Assembly: GCA_050251715.1 (NCBI GenBank)
Contig: JBFWMG010000048.1
Span: 1 to 23,881, forward strand
DNA from: JBFWMG01 sp050251715
GTDB lineage: Bacteria; Desulfobacterota; Desulfovibrionia; Desulfovibrionales; Desulfovibrionaceae
Length of the DNA stretch: 23,881 nt
Direction of reading: 5' to 3'
Below the pieces are notes generated by a model. That model was not told where the DNA came from. It saw nothing but the letters and a program-made list of their open reading frames with translations, and made no database searches. Position 1 is the stretch's first letter. Each line of letters begins with the position of its first letter. Positions 6,971 to 14,182 of this stretch are shown piece after piece. A program made the translations under genes and the position numbers.

Positions 6971-7078
6971 AGCGTCGCGCCCCTGAAAAACATGGCCATG
7001 TTCTTCAAGGAAAAATGATATGTTTTACGGTATCATCCTCACAATTCGTATCCACTGATTGTGAGGACGCGACACTAG
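6969..7078 (-). mobile_element. MITE-like element with CTAG target duplication, copy B
   Basis: A 102-bp body (6973-7074) is flanked by exact CTAG duplications (6969-6972 and 7075-7078). The ends form imperfect terminal inverted repeats: TGTCGCGTCCTCA at one side and, read inward from the other, CGTCGCGCCCCTGA. Two internal hairpins are present: TCCTCACAAT/ATTGTGAGGA and CCTTGAAGAACATGG paired with CCATGTTTTTCAGG. Read on the minus strand it aligns along its whole length with 4095-4197. It abuts the TAG stop of ftsX just as copy A abuts the stop of its neighbour, in the same orientation relative to the gene. No transposase is in the window, so it would depend on an enzyme from elsewhere. Confidence 0.75.
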
Positions 7079-7989
7079 TCGCGCACCGCGACCAGGCTCG
7101 AAAGCACCCCCACCCCTGTGAGCGTGACCACCATGGCCGCGGCGTAGGCCACGGGCAAAAAATCGATCCGCAAAAACAGCGGCGCAAAGTTGAGCATGTC
7201 GTGCAGGCCAAGCTGCACCACCTTGAGCATGCCCAGGGCGAGGCTCGATCCCACCAGCCCCTGCACCCCGCCGCCCACCAGGAGCGGCAGACGGATGTAC
7301 CACGCCTTGGCGCCCACCAGATGCAGGATCTCCATCTCGGCCTTGCGGCTCAGCAGGGCCAGCTTGATGGTGTTGCCCACCACCAGCGCCAGCACCAGCC
7401 CCAAAAAGCCGATGAGCGGCCAGACCACCGTGCGGCTGAACCCGGCCCAGGCCGTGCCGAGATCCGCCCGCAGGGTGTTGCGGTGCACGGATTCCACGCC
7501 GGGAAGGTTGGCAAGGAAATCGGAGGTTTCCCGGCTCCATTGCGCCATGTCCGCCGCCTCGGGCGCAAACGAAAGCAGGGCGGTGCAGGGCAGGGGGTTG
7601 TCCTCCATGAACCAGGCCAGATCCGCCATGCCCGCCACGTCGTTTTCCTTCAGGCCGCCGCCCTTGCGGTCCGCCAGGCTGTGGGCCAGGCTCTCCAGCG
7701 CCGTGTCCGGGGTAAACGTCTTTTTCGCGGCGAGATAGGGCATCCGGTCCATCTGCGCCCACTGCTCCCGCACCAGCGCCAGATCCGTGCCGGGCCGCCA
7801 ATATATCTGATACGACACCTCGCCGCGCTGGCGGAGCAGGGCATGGTCGAGGTTGTACAGGAACAGCAGGAACAGGCCGCTCAAAAAGGCCACCAGGGTC
7901 ACGGCGGCCAGGGTCAGCGCCTGGGCCCAGGGGTTGGTGCGCAAATCCGCGACGCCGCGCCACACGAGAGCGCACAGCACCCGTATCAT
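7075..7989 (-). CDS. ftsX: Cell division ABC transporter permease-like protein FtsX
   Basis: The 304-residue protein has the FtsX layout: a first membrane segment at about 25-48, a periplasmic domain of about 140 residues, then three membrane segments near 190-212, 235-262 and 280-300. The cytoplasmic loop SRKAEMEILHLVGAKAWYIRLPLLVGG is the conserved FtsX/MacB coupling region that contacts FtsE. With FtsE it passes ATP-driven conformational change across the inner membrane to cell-wall hydrolases at the septum. The start ATG overlaps the ftsE stop (ATGA, 7986-7989), so the two are translationally coupled. The stop TAG is part of the CTAG flanking the MITE-like element. The real terminator is probably at 6738-6770. 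Confidence 0.9.
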   Translation of the reverse strand: MIRVLCALVWRGVADLRTNPWAQALTLAAVTLVAFLSGLFLLFLYNLDHALLRQRGEVSYQIYWRPGTDLALVREQWAQMDRMPYLAAKKTFTPDTALESLAHSLADRKGGGLKENDVAGMADLAWFMEDNPLPCTALLSFAPEAADMAQWSRETSDFLANLPGVESVHRNTLRADLGTAWAGFSRTVVWPLIGFLGLVLALVVGNTIKLALLSRKAEMEILHLVGAKAWYIRLPLLVGGGVQGLVGSSLALGMLKVVQLGLHDMLNFAPLFLRIDFLPVAYAAAMVVTLTGVGVLSSLVAVRD

Positions 7990-8696
7990 GCGCCCTCTCC
8001 GCCGGGCGGCGTGGTCTGGCTCTGCTTGCCGCCGGGCCAGTTGGCGTCCGTGACCTGTCCCGCGTCCAGCCGCAGGATGCGCGCGTCCGGCACGGCGGCC
8101 ATGAGGTCGCGGCTGTGCGTGGCCAGGATGACCGTGGTGCCGAAGGTGTGGAACTGCTTGAACACTTCCATAAGATGCAAGGAGAGATCCATATCCAGGT
8201 TGCCCGTGGGCTCGTCCGCCAGCAGCAGTTGCGGGTTGACCACGATGGCCCTGGCAATGGCCACGCGCTGCTGCTCGCCGCCGGACAATTCGCCGCACAG
8301 CCGTTGTTCCTTGTCCTCAAGCTCCATGCTGCGCAGCACCGCGCGCACGCGGCGCTCCACATGCATGCGCTGCATGCCGCGCACCTCCAGGGCCAGGGCC
8401 ACGTTGGCGAACACGGTGCGGTGCGGCAGCACCTTGAAATCCTGGAACACCACGCTCACCTGGCGGCGCAGCAGGGGTATCTGGCGGGGGGTGATGACCT
8501 TGAGGTTGAACCCGGCCACCTGGGCCATGCCCCGCGAAAGCGGCAACGAGGCGTACAACAGGCGCAGGAGCGTGGTCTTGCCCGCGCCGGACGGGCCGGA
8601 AAGGAACAGGAAGTCCCCCTTGTCCAGGGAAAAACTGACGTTTTTGAGCGCCCACTGCTCGCCAAAGGTGTGGGACAGATGCTTGACCTTGAGCAT
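7986..8696 (-). CDS. ftsE: Cell division ATP-binding protein FtsE
   Basis: The 236-residue ABC ATPase has all standard motifs: Walker A GPSGAGKT (34-41), Q-loop VVFQDFKVLP, with the FtsE-style F(Q/D)..LLP wording, signature LSGGEQQR (137-144), Walker B LLLADEP (157-163) and switch His194. AAGGGAG lies five bases before ATG 8696. A Gly/Pro-rich tail of about 25 residues after the fold is longer than in E. coli FtsE. It powers the FtsEX complex at the division septum. The gene lies 137 bp after the Lon-like protease gene on the same strand, separated from it by a weak terminator. Confidence 0.93.
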   Translation of the reverse strand: MLKVKHLSHTFGEQWALKNVSFSLDKGDFLFLSGPSGAGKTTLLRLLYASLPLSRGMAQVAGFNLKVITPRQIPLLRRQVSVVFQDFKVLPHRTVFANVALALEVRGMQRMHVERRVRAVLRSMELEDKEQRLCGELSGGEQQRVAIARAIVVNPQLLLADEPTGNLDMDLSLHLMEVFKQFHTFGTTVILATHSRDLMAAVPDARILRLDAGQVTDANWPGGKQSQTTPPGGEGA

Positions 8697-8772
8697 GACG
8701 CTCCCTTGTATGCGCCCCGGAGCAAAAGCTCAAGGAGGCAGCCCAAGACGTGTGGCGGAAACGCACGCAAAG

Positions 8773-8823
8773 AAAACGGCGAGCATGCCGCGCCACGTTG
8801 GGTCGCGCCATCCTCGCCGTTTT
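8773..8823 (-). terminator. Candidate terminator after the Lon-like protease gene
   Basis: AAAACGGCGAG (8773-8783) and CTCGCCGTTTT (8813-8823) pair perfectly over 11 bp with a 29-base loop. On the minus strand the stem ends in TTTT followed by CTTTG. The large loop makes it a modest terminator, and read-through into ftsEX is possible. Confidence 0.5.
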
Positions 8824-8833
8824 GCATTCGGTC

Positions 8834-11272
8834 TTATTTCCGCCGCTTGGCGGGCTTGTCGGCCAGTTCGGCCAGCTCGGCCAGGCGGTCGTCCACGCGG
8901 CGGTACAGGGAGCCGGACGAGTAGCGGCCGTTCTTCAGCCGCCTGCCCGCGGGCAGGCCGGTGAGCAGTTCCATGGCCTGGTCCATGTGGCGCACGGGGT
9001 AGATGGAGAACATGCCCGCCTCCACCGCGTCCACCACGTCCTTCTTGAGCATCAGGTGGTCCACCACGTCCACGGGCAGCAGCACGCCCTGTTCGCCGGT
9101 CAGCCCCTTGCGGCTGCACACCTCGAAAAAGCCCTCCACCTTGCGCGACACGCCGCCCACGGCCATGATCGCGCCGGAGTGGTTGACCGCGCCGGTAAAG
9201 GCGAGGGACAGGGAGATGGGCGCGTTGCCCAGGGCGGACAGCAGGGCGGCCAGTTCCGCGCCCGAGGCGGAGTCGCCCTCCACCTGGGCGTAGCTCTGCT
9301 CGAAACACAGGCTGCCGGTCAGCACGATGGGCTTGTCCTGGGCAAAGAGGCTGATGAGATAACTCTTGAGGATCATCATGCCCTTGGTGTGGATGGGACC
9401 GCCCATCTCCGCCTCGCGCTCCAGGTCGATGATGCCGCCGTGGCCCACGCCCACGGTGCAGGCTATCTGGTGGGGCAGGCCGAATTCGTAGTCGCCGAGC
9501 CAGGTGACGGACAGGCCGTTGACCCGGCCCACGACCGCGCCGCTGGTGGCCACCTTGATGACCTCGCGGTCGTATTCCTCCATGAATTCCTCTTCATAGA
9601 GGTTGGCCCGGAAATCGCGCGCCTGCATGGCCTGCGCCAGCACGGCCGCGTCCACCATGTCCCGGCCCGCCATGCCCGCCATGGCCGAGGCCTCGATCAT
9701 GAGCTCGCGCACCAGCGGCATCTTGAGGGACAGCTTTTTCTGGTCCTCGCACAGGCGCGAGGCGTAATCCACCAGCCCGGCCAGGGCGTCGCGGCCAAAG
9801 GGACGCAGGTCCGCCTCGTGGATGACGCGGGCCAGGCGCGCCAGCAGGGCGCGCACGGTCTGGGCGTTGCGGTCCACGGTTTCGCGCAGGTGCGCCTTCA
9901 GTTTGAACAGCTTGGGGAAACGGTCCTCGTGGGACAGGAACATCTCGTAGGTCTCGTCCGTGCCGATGAGCACGACCTTGACCGACAGGGGGATGGGTTC
10001 CGGCTCGATGGTCTTGGTGCGCGCGGGCTGGTCCGCGCCCTCGCCCACATCCTCGATGCGGGCCGAACCGGAGCGCAGGGCGCGCAACAGGCCTTCCCAC
10101 GCCGGAGGGTATTGCAGGATGTCCTCCACGTGCAGGATGAGAAAGCCGCCGTTGGCCCGGTGCAGCGCCCCGGCCTTGACCAGGGTGAAATCCGTGATGA
10201 GCGCGCCCATTTCCGCCTCGCGCTCGATGCTGCCCAGCAGGTTGGCGGGGGTGGGATGGTCTTCCAGGACGATGGGCGCGCCCTTGGTCTCGGCGTTGTC
10301 CACAAAGAGGTTGATCTCGTAACGGATGAAATAGTCGTCCGCTGGCGGCGCGCCGCCGAGCATCTGCAACGCCTGCTCGGCGCCCTGGGGCTGGCCGGGC
10401 GCCGCCTCGCGCGGGGCGAACTGGTCGAGGCTCTCCACGATATCGGCGCGCACCGCGTCCAGATAGGCCGCCAGCGCCTCGCCGCCCGCCTTGGCCAGCG
10501 TCGCGGCCACAGGGTCAAAGCATTCGGCCAGCACCTCGTTCATGATCTCCAGGTCCAGGGTGCGTTCCTTTTCGCGGAATCCGCGCTCCTCCTGGGTCAC
10601 CTCGCGCAGGTAGCCGGACATGACCTTCATGAGCCGGTCGCCCTTGGCCTTGAGGGTCTTGCGCAACTCCGGGTCCAGGCGCTCGAACTCCTCCTCGCCC
10701 AGCAGCTTGCCCTCGATGAGCGGGTACAGGGTCAACGCGCCCTGGTCGTCCACGTTCAGGTTGAACCCCTGCTCCGCGGCCTCGTCCTCCATGTGGCCAA
10801 GCAGCGCGTCGCGCGCGGTCTGATAGGTGTCTATCAGCTCATTGCGTTTCTTTATGTAGCCGTCCTGATCGAAACGGGCGGGAATCTCGCGGCGCAGGCG
10901 GGTGAGCGCGTGGCCGAGATCGGTCTTGAGGCGCTTGCCCTGGCCGGCGGGCAGGAGCAGCACGTTGGGCCGGTCGGGGTTGTCGAAATGAAAGACGTAG
11001 ACGATGTCCTTGGGCGCGGGCGCCTTGGCCGCGCGCGGGGCCAGGTAGTCGCGCACCAGGTAGGTGCGGCCCAGGTTTGGTTCGCCGGCGACGAAAATAT
11101 TATAGCCCCCGTCCTTGATGCACAGGCCAAGCTCCAGGGCGTGCAGGGCGCGCGGCTGGGGCGTGGCGGGGATGCGGTCAAGAGGGATGGCGCGGCTGTC
11201 CTCGTAGGGAACGGCGGTGGGCACGAGGGCGGCGCGCAGACGTTTGGCGGGCAACGGTTTCACTTTGGGCAT
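8834..11272 (-). CDS. Lon-like (S16 family) protease with AAA_32-type N-terminal region
   Basis: The 812-residue protein belongs to the LonC/'La-like' group rather than to LonA. The N-terminal part has YNIFVAGEPNLGRTYLVRDYL: a P-loop in which Lys is replaced by Arg69 (GEPNLGRT, 63-70). A long charged helical insertion follows, then HRANGGFLILHVEDIL (Walker-B-like) and VVLIGTDETYE. The C-terminal protease domain has VEGDSASGAEL with catalytic Ser668 and GGVSRKVEGF with Lys711; the 43-residue spacing equals that of E. coli Lon (679/722). It is therefore an active Ser-Lys peptidase candidate, while ATP use is questionable. ATG 11272 has AAGGA eight bases upstream. A possible promoter is the loose pair TCGACA/TATACA on the minus strand (11385-11359). 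Confidence 0.9.
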   Translation of the reverse strand: MPKVKPLPAKRLRAALVPTAVPYEDSRAIPLDRIPATPQPRALHALELGLCIKDGGYNIFVAGEPNLGRTYLVRDYLAPRAAKAPAPKDIVYVFHFDNPDRPNVLLLPAGQGKRLKTDLGHALTRLRREIPARFDQDGYIKKRNELIDTYQTARDALLGHMEDEAAEQGFNLNVDDQGALTLYPLIEGKLLGEEEFERLDPELRKTLKAKGDRLMKVMSGYLREVTQEERGFREKERTLDLEIMNEVLAECFDPVAATLAKAGGEALAAYLDAVRADIVESLDQFAPREAAPGQPQGAEQALQMLGGAPPADDYFIRYEINLFVDNAETKGAPIVLEDHPTPANLLGSIEREAEMGALITDFTLVKAGALHRANGGFLILHVEDILQYPPAWEGLLRALRSGSARIEDVGEGADQPARTKTIEPEPIPLSVKVVLIGTDETYEMFLSHEDRFPKLFKLKAHLRETVDRNAQTVRALLARLARVIHEADLRPFGRDALAGLVDYASRLCEDQKKLSLKMPLVRELMIEASAMAGMAGRDMVDAAVLAQAMQARDFRANLYEEEFMEEYDREVIKVATSGAVVGRVNGLSVTWLGDYEFGLPHQIACTVGVGHGGIIDLEREAEMGGPIHTKGMMILKSYLISLFAQDKPIVLTGSLCFEQSYAQVEGDSASGAELAALLSALGNAPISLSLAFTGAVNHSGAIMAVGGVSRKVEGFFEVCSRKGLTGEQGVLLPVDVVDHLMLKKDVVDAVEAGMFSIYPVRHMDQAMELLTGLPAGRRLKNGRYSSGSLYRRVDDRLAELAELADKPAKRRK

Positions 11273-11479
11273 GGAACGTCCTTGAGGTATGGATTGCGCG
11301 CCGGATCCGGCAGGCGCGGGGGATGGCCCCCCCTTGCGGCCTGCGGCGCATGGCAAAGTGTATAGGGTTGGACCGGGGTTGTCGATACAGGGACATTGCG
11401 CCATGGCGGTTAAGGAGATAAAAGAGGAAGATCGGCAACGGAAAAAACGCAAAAAAGTGCGGGAAGGCGCATGATTCCG

Positions 11480-11508
11480 TTGACGATGCCGTAATCGCTG
11501 TGATAGGG
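11480..11508 (+). promoter_or_regulatory. Candidate sigma-70 promoter of the F0 operon
   Basis: TTGACG (11480-11485) is followed after 17 bases by ATAGGG (11503-11508). The -35 is good and the -10 poor. Transcription would begin near 11515, 55 bases before the first gene and just ahead of a Rex-type operator. Confidence 0.4.
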
Positions 11509-11517
11509 ACAACCGAC

Positions 11518-11535
11518 TTGTGAATGAATGCACGA
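11518..11535 (+). promoter_or_regulatory. Rex-type operator in front of the F0 operon
   Basis: TTGTGAATGAATGCACGA fits the Rex consensus TTGTGAA-N4-TTCACAA with a perfect left half and 5 of 7 bases in the right half. It lies just downstream of the proposed transcription start, where bound Rex would block RNA polymerase. rex itself is the next transcription unit. Confidence 0.55.
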
Positions 11536-11569
11536 AGTCCCTTCGCGCGGTTCAAGAAGGGACAACAGC

Positions 11570-11839
11570 ATGAAATTCGTTAAAAAGTTCTTTCAAATCA
11601 GCGACCCAAAGTATTGGGATATGGTGTCCCATGCGGGAACTGTCGGCCTGCACCTGGCCTTGTGCACGGTGCTTGGGCTTGCAATGGGCTTCTTTTTGGA
11701 CAAGTGGCTCGACACCAAGCCTTGGCTGACTTTGGTCTTCCTGGTCATCGGCATCGCGGCCGGGTATAAGAACATGTACCTGGAAACCAAGTGGTTACAG
11801 CGCAAGCACTACTCGGATGATGTTGATAAAAAGGATTGA
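11570..11839 (+). CDS. atpZ: AtpZ/AtpI-type small membrane protein of the ATP synthase operon
   Basis: The 89-residue protein has two membrane segments (about 23-43 and 48-68) in the pattern of the 'ATPase gene 1'/AtpZ family, with the conserved GLAMGFFLDKWLDTKPWLTLVFLVIGIAAGYKNM core (G..G..LD....T.P.......G...G..N). ATG 11570 follows AAGGGAC. Members of this family act with AtpI in assembly or cation supply of the F-type ATP synthase; the exact role here is not shown by sequence. First gene of atpZ-atpI-atpB-atpE; its end overlaps or nearly touches the next gene. Confidence 0.82.
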   Translation: MKFVKKFFQISDPKYWDMVSHAGTVGLHLALCTVLGLAMGFFLDKWLDTKPWLTLVFLVIGIAAGYKNMYLETKWLQRKHYSDDVDKKD

Positions 11840-12251
11840 CCACGCCATGGAAGGCGCGCTGTACAGGCGCGGCTTCACGGTTCCCGGTGTCAGGCGGTTG
11901 GTGACCAACCAGCTGCACCTGTGCCTCGCTTCATGCATCGTGGCGGCCGCGGCCTGCTGGTTTGCCCGCGCCACGCTGGACTTTGCCATGGGGGCGGTCA
12001 TCGTAACCGCCAATTTTTACGGCATGGCCAAGTTCGTTCATGAAGCCGTGTACATGAAAAAAGGGGCGGTCCTCTCCTTGCTCCTGCTGTTCTACGGCAG
12101 GCTGCTGCTGACAGGGATCGTGCTGTATGTGTTAATCGTGTGGGTGAAGGTTTCCGTGGCCGCATTGGTGGCCGGGCTGTCAACAGCCCTCGTCACCATC
12201 CTCATCTGGGGCGGCCGTCGGGTAGTCGGGCACAAAGCGAAGGAGGCGTAG
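11817..12251 (+). CDS. atpI: ATP synthase I-like membrane protein
   Basis: The 144-residue protein has four hydrophobic segments (about 34-50, 53-72, 82-104 and 112-132 from the first ATG), small size and position directly before atpB, all fitting the ATP_synt_I (AtpI) family, which helps assemble the c-ring. The start is ambiguous: ATG 11817 overlaps atpZ by 23 bases but lacks a Shine-Dalgarno, while in-frame ATG 11847 lies seven bases after the atpZ stop with AAGGA 12 bases upstream. I keep the longer form because the RID...LYRRGF beginning looks family-like. Sequence conservation in this family is low, so the name rests on topology and context. Confidence 0.75.
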   Translation: MMLIKRIDHAMEGALYRRGFTVPGVRRLVTNQLHLCLASCIVAAAACWFARATLDFAMGAVIVTANFYGMAKFVHEAVYMKKGAVLSLLLLFYGRLLLTGIVLYVLIVWVKVSVAALVAGLSTALVTILIWGGRRVVGHKAKEA

Positions 12252-12256
12252 ACGAC

Positions 12257-12958
12257 ATGGCAGGAGGATTGCCACATCCGGTACTCTGGTCCACCCTGGT
12301 GGGCTTGGACAAGGTGCACATCGGCGGCCACGCCGTAGAATTCAAACACGTCTTCTACACGTGGTGCGTGATGGCCATTCTGTTCACCATCGGTTTCATC
12401 GCCAAGGGCCGTCTCTCGACCGTGCCCGGCGGATTGCAAAACGTCCTGGAGACCGTCATCGGCGGCCTTGAGGACTTCGTCGTCACCAACATGGGTGAGG
12501 ACGGACGCAAAATCTTTCACATTCTCGCCGTTATTTTCATTTTCATCCTGTGCATGAACCTCACCGGTCTCGTGCCCGGATGCGACGCGCCCACGGCCAA
12601 CGTGAACACCAACGCCGCCATGGCCATCTTCGTGTTCCTCTACTACAACTTCATCGGCATCCTGCGTTGGGGCCCCAAGTACATCAAGCACTTCATGGGT
12701 CCCATGCTGCCGCTCGCACCGCTCATGCTCGTGCTCGAAATCATCAGCCACACCGCCCGGCCGCTCTCGCTCACTCTGCGACTCTTCGGCAACATCCGTG
12801 GTGAGGAAATCGTGCTCGTGCTGTTCTTCATGATGGCGCCGCTCATCGGCACCCTGCCAGTGTACTTCCTGTTCATCCTGGCCAAGGTGCTCCAGGCGTT
12901 CATCTTCTTCATGCTCACCATGATCTACCTCAAGGGTTCCATGGAGCATGCCCACTAA
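12257..12958 (+). CDS. atpB: F0F1 ATP synthase subunit a
   Basis: The 233-residue inner-membrane protein carries the signature ISHTARPLSLTLRLFGNIRGEE, with essential Arg175 facing the c-ring (Arg210 in E. coli) and conserved Asn179. Five or six membrane segments and the LTGLVPG motif (102-108) complete the match. It forms the ion half-channels. ATG 12257 has AAGGAGG 11 bases upstream inside the end of atpI. The open frame runs further upstream but has no better start. It is followed after 54 bp by the c-subunit gene. No b-subunit gene is present in this operon, so F1 and b must be encoded elsewhere. Confidence 0.95.
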   Translation: MAGGLPHPVLWSTLVGLDKVHIGGHAVEFKHVFYTWCVMAILFTIGFIAKGRLSTVPGGLQNVLETVIGGLEDFVVTNMGEDGRKIFHILAVIFIFILCMNLTGLVPGCDAPTANVNTNAAMAIFVFLYYNFIGILRWGPKYIKHFMGPMLPLAPLMLVLEIISHTARPLSLTLRLFGNIRGEEIVLVLFFMMAPLIGTLPVYFLFILAKVLQAFIFFMLTMIYLKGSMEHAH

Positions 12959-13012
12959 ATCGAGGGAAATGGTCTTCTGACCAAAACAATTAATACCTGT
13001 AAGGAGTCTCAC

Positions 13013-13345
13013 ATGCGTAAAGTTCTGTTCACCGCCCTGAATCTGGTTGCCTTCATGGCCGTCGCTTCCCTGGCCTTCGCCGCCGGCGATCACACCCCCG
13101 AAGCGTGGGGCGCCATCGGCCTGACCTCCCTCGCCGCCGCGTTCGGCATGGCCATTGCCGCCGCTGGTTGCGGTCTCGGCCAGGGCATGGGCCTGAAGGC
13201 CGCGTGCGAAGGCACCGCCCGCAACCCCGAAGCCGGTGGCAAGATCATGGTTACCCTGATCCTCGGCCTGGCCTTCGTTGAGTCCCTCGCCATTTACGCT
13301 CTGGTTGTGAACCTGATCCTCCTGTTCGCCAACCCGTTCGTTTAA
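13013..13345 (+). CDS. atpE: F0F1 ATP synthase subunit c
   Basis: The 110-residue protein forms the rotor ring. Helix 1 has AAAGCGLGQGMGLKAACEGTARNPEA with the polar-loop motif RNPEA (70-74), and helix 2 has LGLAFVESLAIYALVVNLILLFANPF with ion-binding Glu90. Gln57, Glu90 and Ser91 match Gln32, Glu65 and Ser66 of the sodium-binding c subunit of Ilyobacter tartaricus, while the Thr67 position is Leu. The first 24 residues (MRKVLFTALNLVAFMAVASLAFAAG) are an N-terminal extension resembling a signal peptide, making the protein longer than the usual 75-90 residues. AAGGAG precedes ATG 13013. A strong terminator follows the stop. Confidence 0.96.
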   Translation: MRKVLFTALNLVAFMAVASLAFAAGDHTPEAWGAIGLTSLAAAFGMAIAAAGCGLGQGMGLKAACEGTARNPEAGGKIMVTLILGLAFVESLAIYALVVNLILLFANPFV

Positions 13346-13359
13346 GCTGCGTTGACAAA

Positions 13360-13389
13360 GGGAGGTTGCACACGCAACCTCCCTTTTTT
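13360..13389 (+). terminator. Rho-independent terminator of the F0 operon
   Basis: GGGAGGTTGC (13360-13369) pairs perfectly with GCAACCTCCC (13374-13383) around ACAC, followed by six T (13384-13389). It sits 14 bp after the atpE stop. Confidence 0.95.
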
Positions 13390-13400
13390 ATACACTTTGT

Positions 13401-13418
13401 TTGTTAAAAATTTCACAT
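13401..13418 (+). promoter_or_regulatory. Rex-type operator in front of rex
   Basis: TTGTTAAAAATTTCACAT fits TTGTGAA-N4-TTCACAA with 6 of 7 bases matching in each half. It lies 41 bp before the rex start and four bases before a TTGACA hexamer, which points to autoregulation. Confidence 0.65.
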
Positions 13419-13422
13419 GGCT

Positions 13423-13451
13423 TTGACAAAGATGTCATCCATGCCATAGGG
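13423..13451 (+). promoter_or_regulatory. Candidate rex promoter
   Basis: TTGACA (13423-13428) is separated by 17 bases from ATAGGG (13446-13451). The -35 is consensus and the -10 poor, the same -10 hexamer as in the F0 operon candidate. Transcription would start almost at the GTG of rex, giving a very short or absent leader; a promoter further left, overlapping the operator, is also possible. Confidence 0.35.
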
Positions 13452-13458
13452 ATCCGCA

Positions 13459-14094
13459 GTGAAAAGCGAGCACATCCCCAGAGCCACCATCCAACGACTC
13501 GCTGTCTACGTACAGGTTCTGGAAAATCTCATCCGCGAAGGCACCGAAGTCATCTCCTCTGAATTGCTGGCCAAGGCGTGTGGCGTCAACCCGTCTCAGA
13601 TACGCAAGGATCTGGCATACTTTGGAGAGTTTGGCGTGCGCGGGCTCGGCTATTATGTGCAGGAGCTGCTCACCGCCATCAAGCGCTCGCTTGGCGTGGA
13701 CCGCGTGTGGCGCACCGCGCTCATAGGCGTGGGCAACCTGGGCCGCGCCCTGCTCAACCACAAGGAATTCGCCCTGCGCGGTTTCCGCATCATGGGCGCG
13801 TTCGACTGCGACCCCTTCAAGATCGGGGAAGAGGTGTCCGGGCTTGAGGTCATCTGCACCCAACAACTCAAGCATCGCGTGGACGAACTCGGCATCGAGA
13901 TCGGCATCATCACCACCCCGCCCGAGCGCGCCCAACGCGCCACCGACCATCTGGTCGAGGCAGGGATCAAGGGCATCCTCAACTATGCCCCCAGCCGCAT
14001 CGTCGTGCCGCCCGACGTGTCCGTGGAATACGTGGACTTCTTCCACCACCTGTACTCGCTCGCCTTCAAACTCACGCTGTCGCAAACACGCTGA
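13459..14094 (+). CDS. rex: Redox-sensing transcriptional repressor Rex
   Basis: The 211-residue protein matches Rex throughout. An N-terminal winged helix holds IPRATIQRLAVYVQVLENL and the recognition region ELLAKACGVNPSQIRKDLAYFGEFGVRGLGY; a Rossmann NADH-binding domain has IGVGNLG (89-95) and Asp at the end of the second strand (GAFDCDP); the C-terminal swapped helix reads VEYVDFFHHLYSLAFKL. Rex dimers bind TTGTGAA-N4-TTCACAA-like sites when NADH is low and leave DNA when NADH rises. Translation starts at GTG 13459 behind AGGGAT. Rex-type operators lie ahead of this gene and of the F0 operon. A rex gene next to atp genes is, as far as I recall, also found in Desulfovibrio vulgaris. Confidence 0.96.
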   Translation: MKSEHIPRATIQRLAVYVQVLENLIREGTEVISSELLAKACGVNPSQIRKDLAYFGEFGVRGLGYYVQELLTAIKRSLGVDRVWRTALIGVGNLGRALLNHKEFALRGFRIMGAFDCDPFKIGEEVSGLEVICTQQLKHRVDELGIEIGIITTPPERAQRATDHLVEAGIKGILNYAPSRIVVPPDVSVEYVDFFHHLYSLAFKLTLSQTR

Positions 14095-14131
14095 CGGACC
14101 GGGGCGCCGCCCCCGCCCGGCGTGCCGGATA

Positions 14132-14159
14132 CGCCTTGTGTGCACAAGGCGACGGTTTT
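14132..14159 (+). terminator. Candidate terminator after rex
   Basis: CGCCTTGT (14132-14139) pairs with ACAAGGCG (14144-14151) and is followed by ACGG and TTTT (14156-14159). A short but plausible intrinsic terminator 38 bp after the rex stop. Confidence 0.5.
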
Positions 14160-14182
14160 ATGCGCGCAAAAAATAAACTGAC

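Noticed and set aside
7015..8964. Plus-strand frame opposite ftsX and ftsE
   Set aside because: No domain and a composition typical of antisense; ftsEX motifs are complete on the minus strand.
8750..11365. Long plus-strand open frame opposite the Lon-like protease gene
   Set aside because: It is a shadow of high GC coding DNA: His/Gln/Gly/Val-rich with no recognisable domain, while the minus strand encodes a full protease with catalytic residues.
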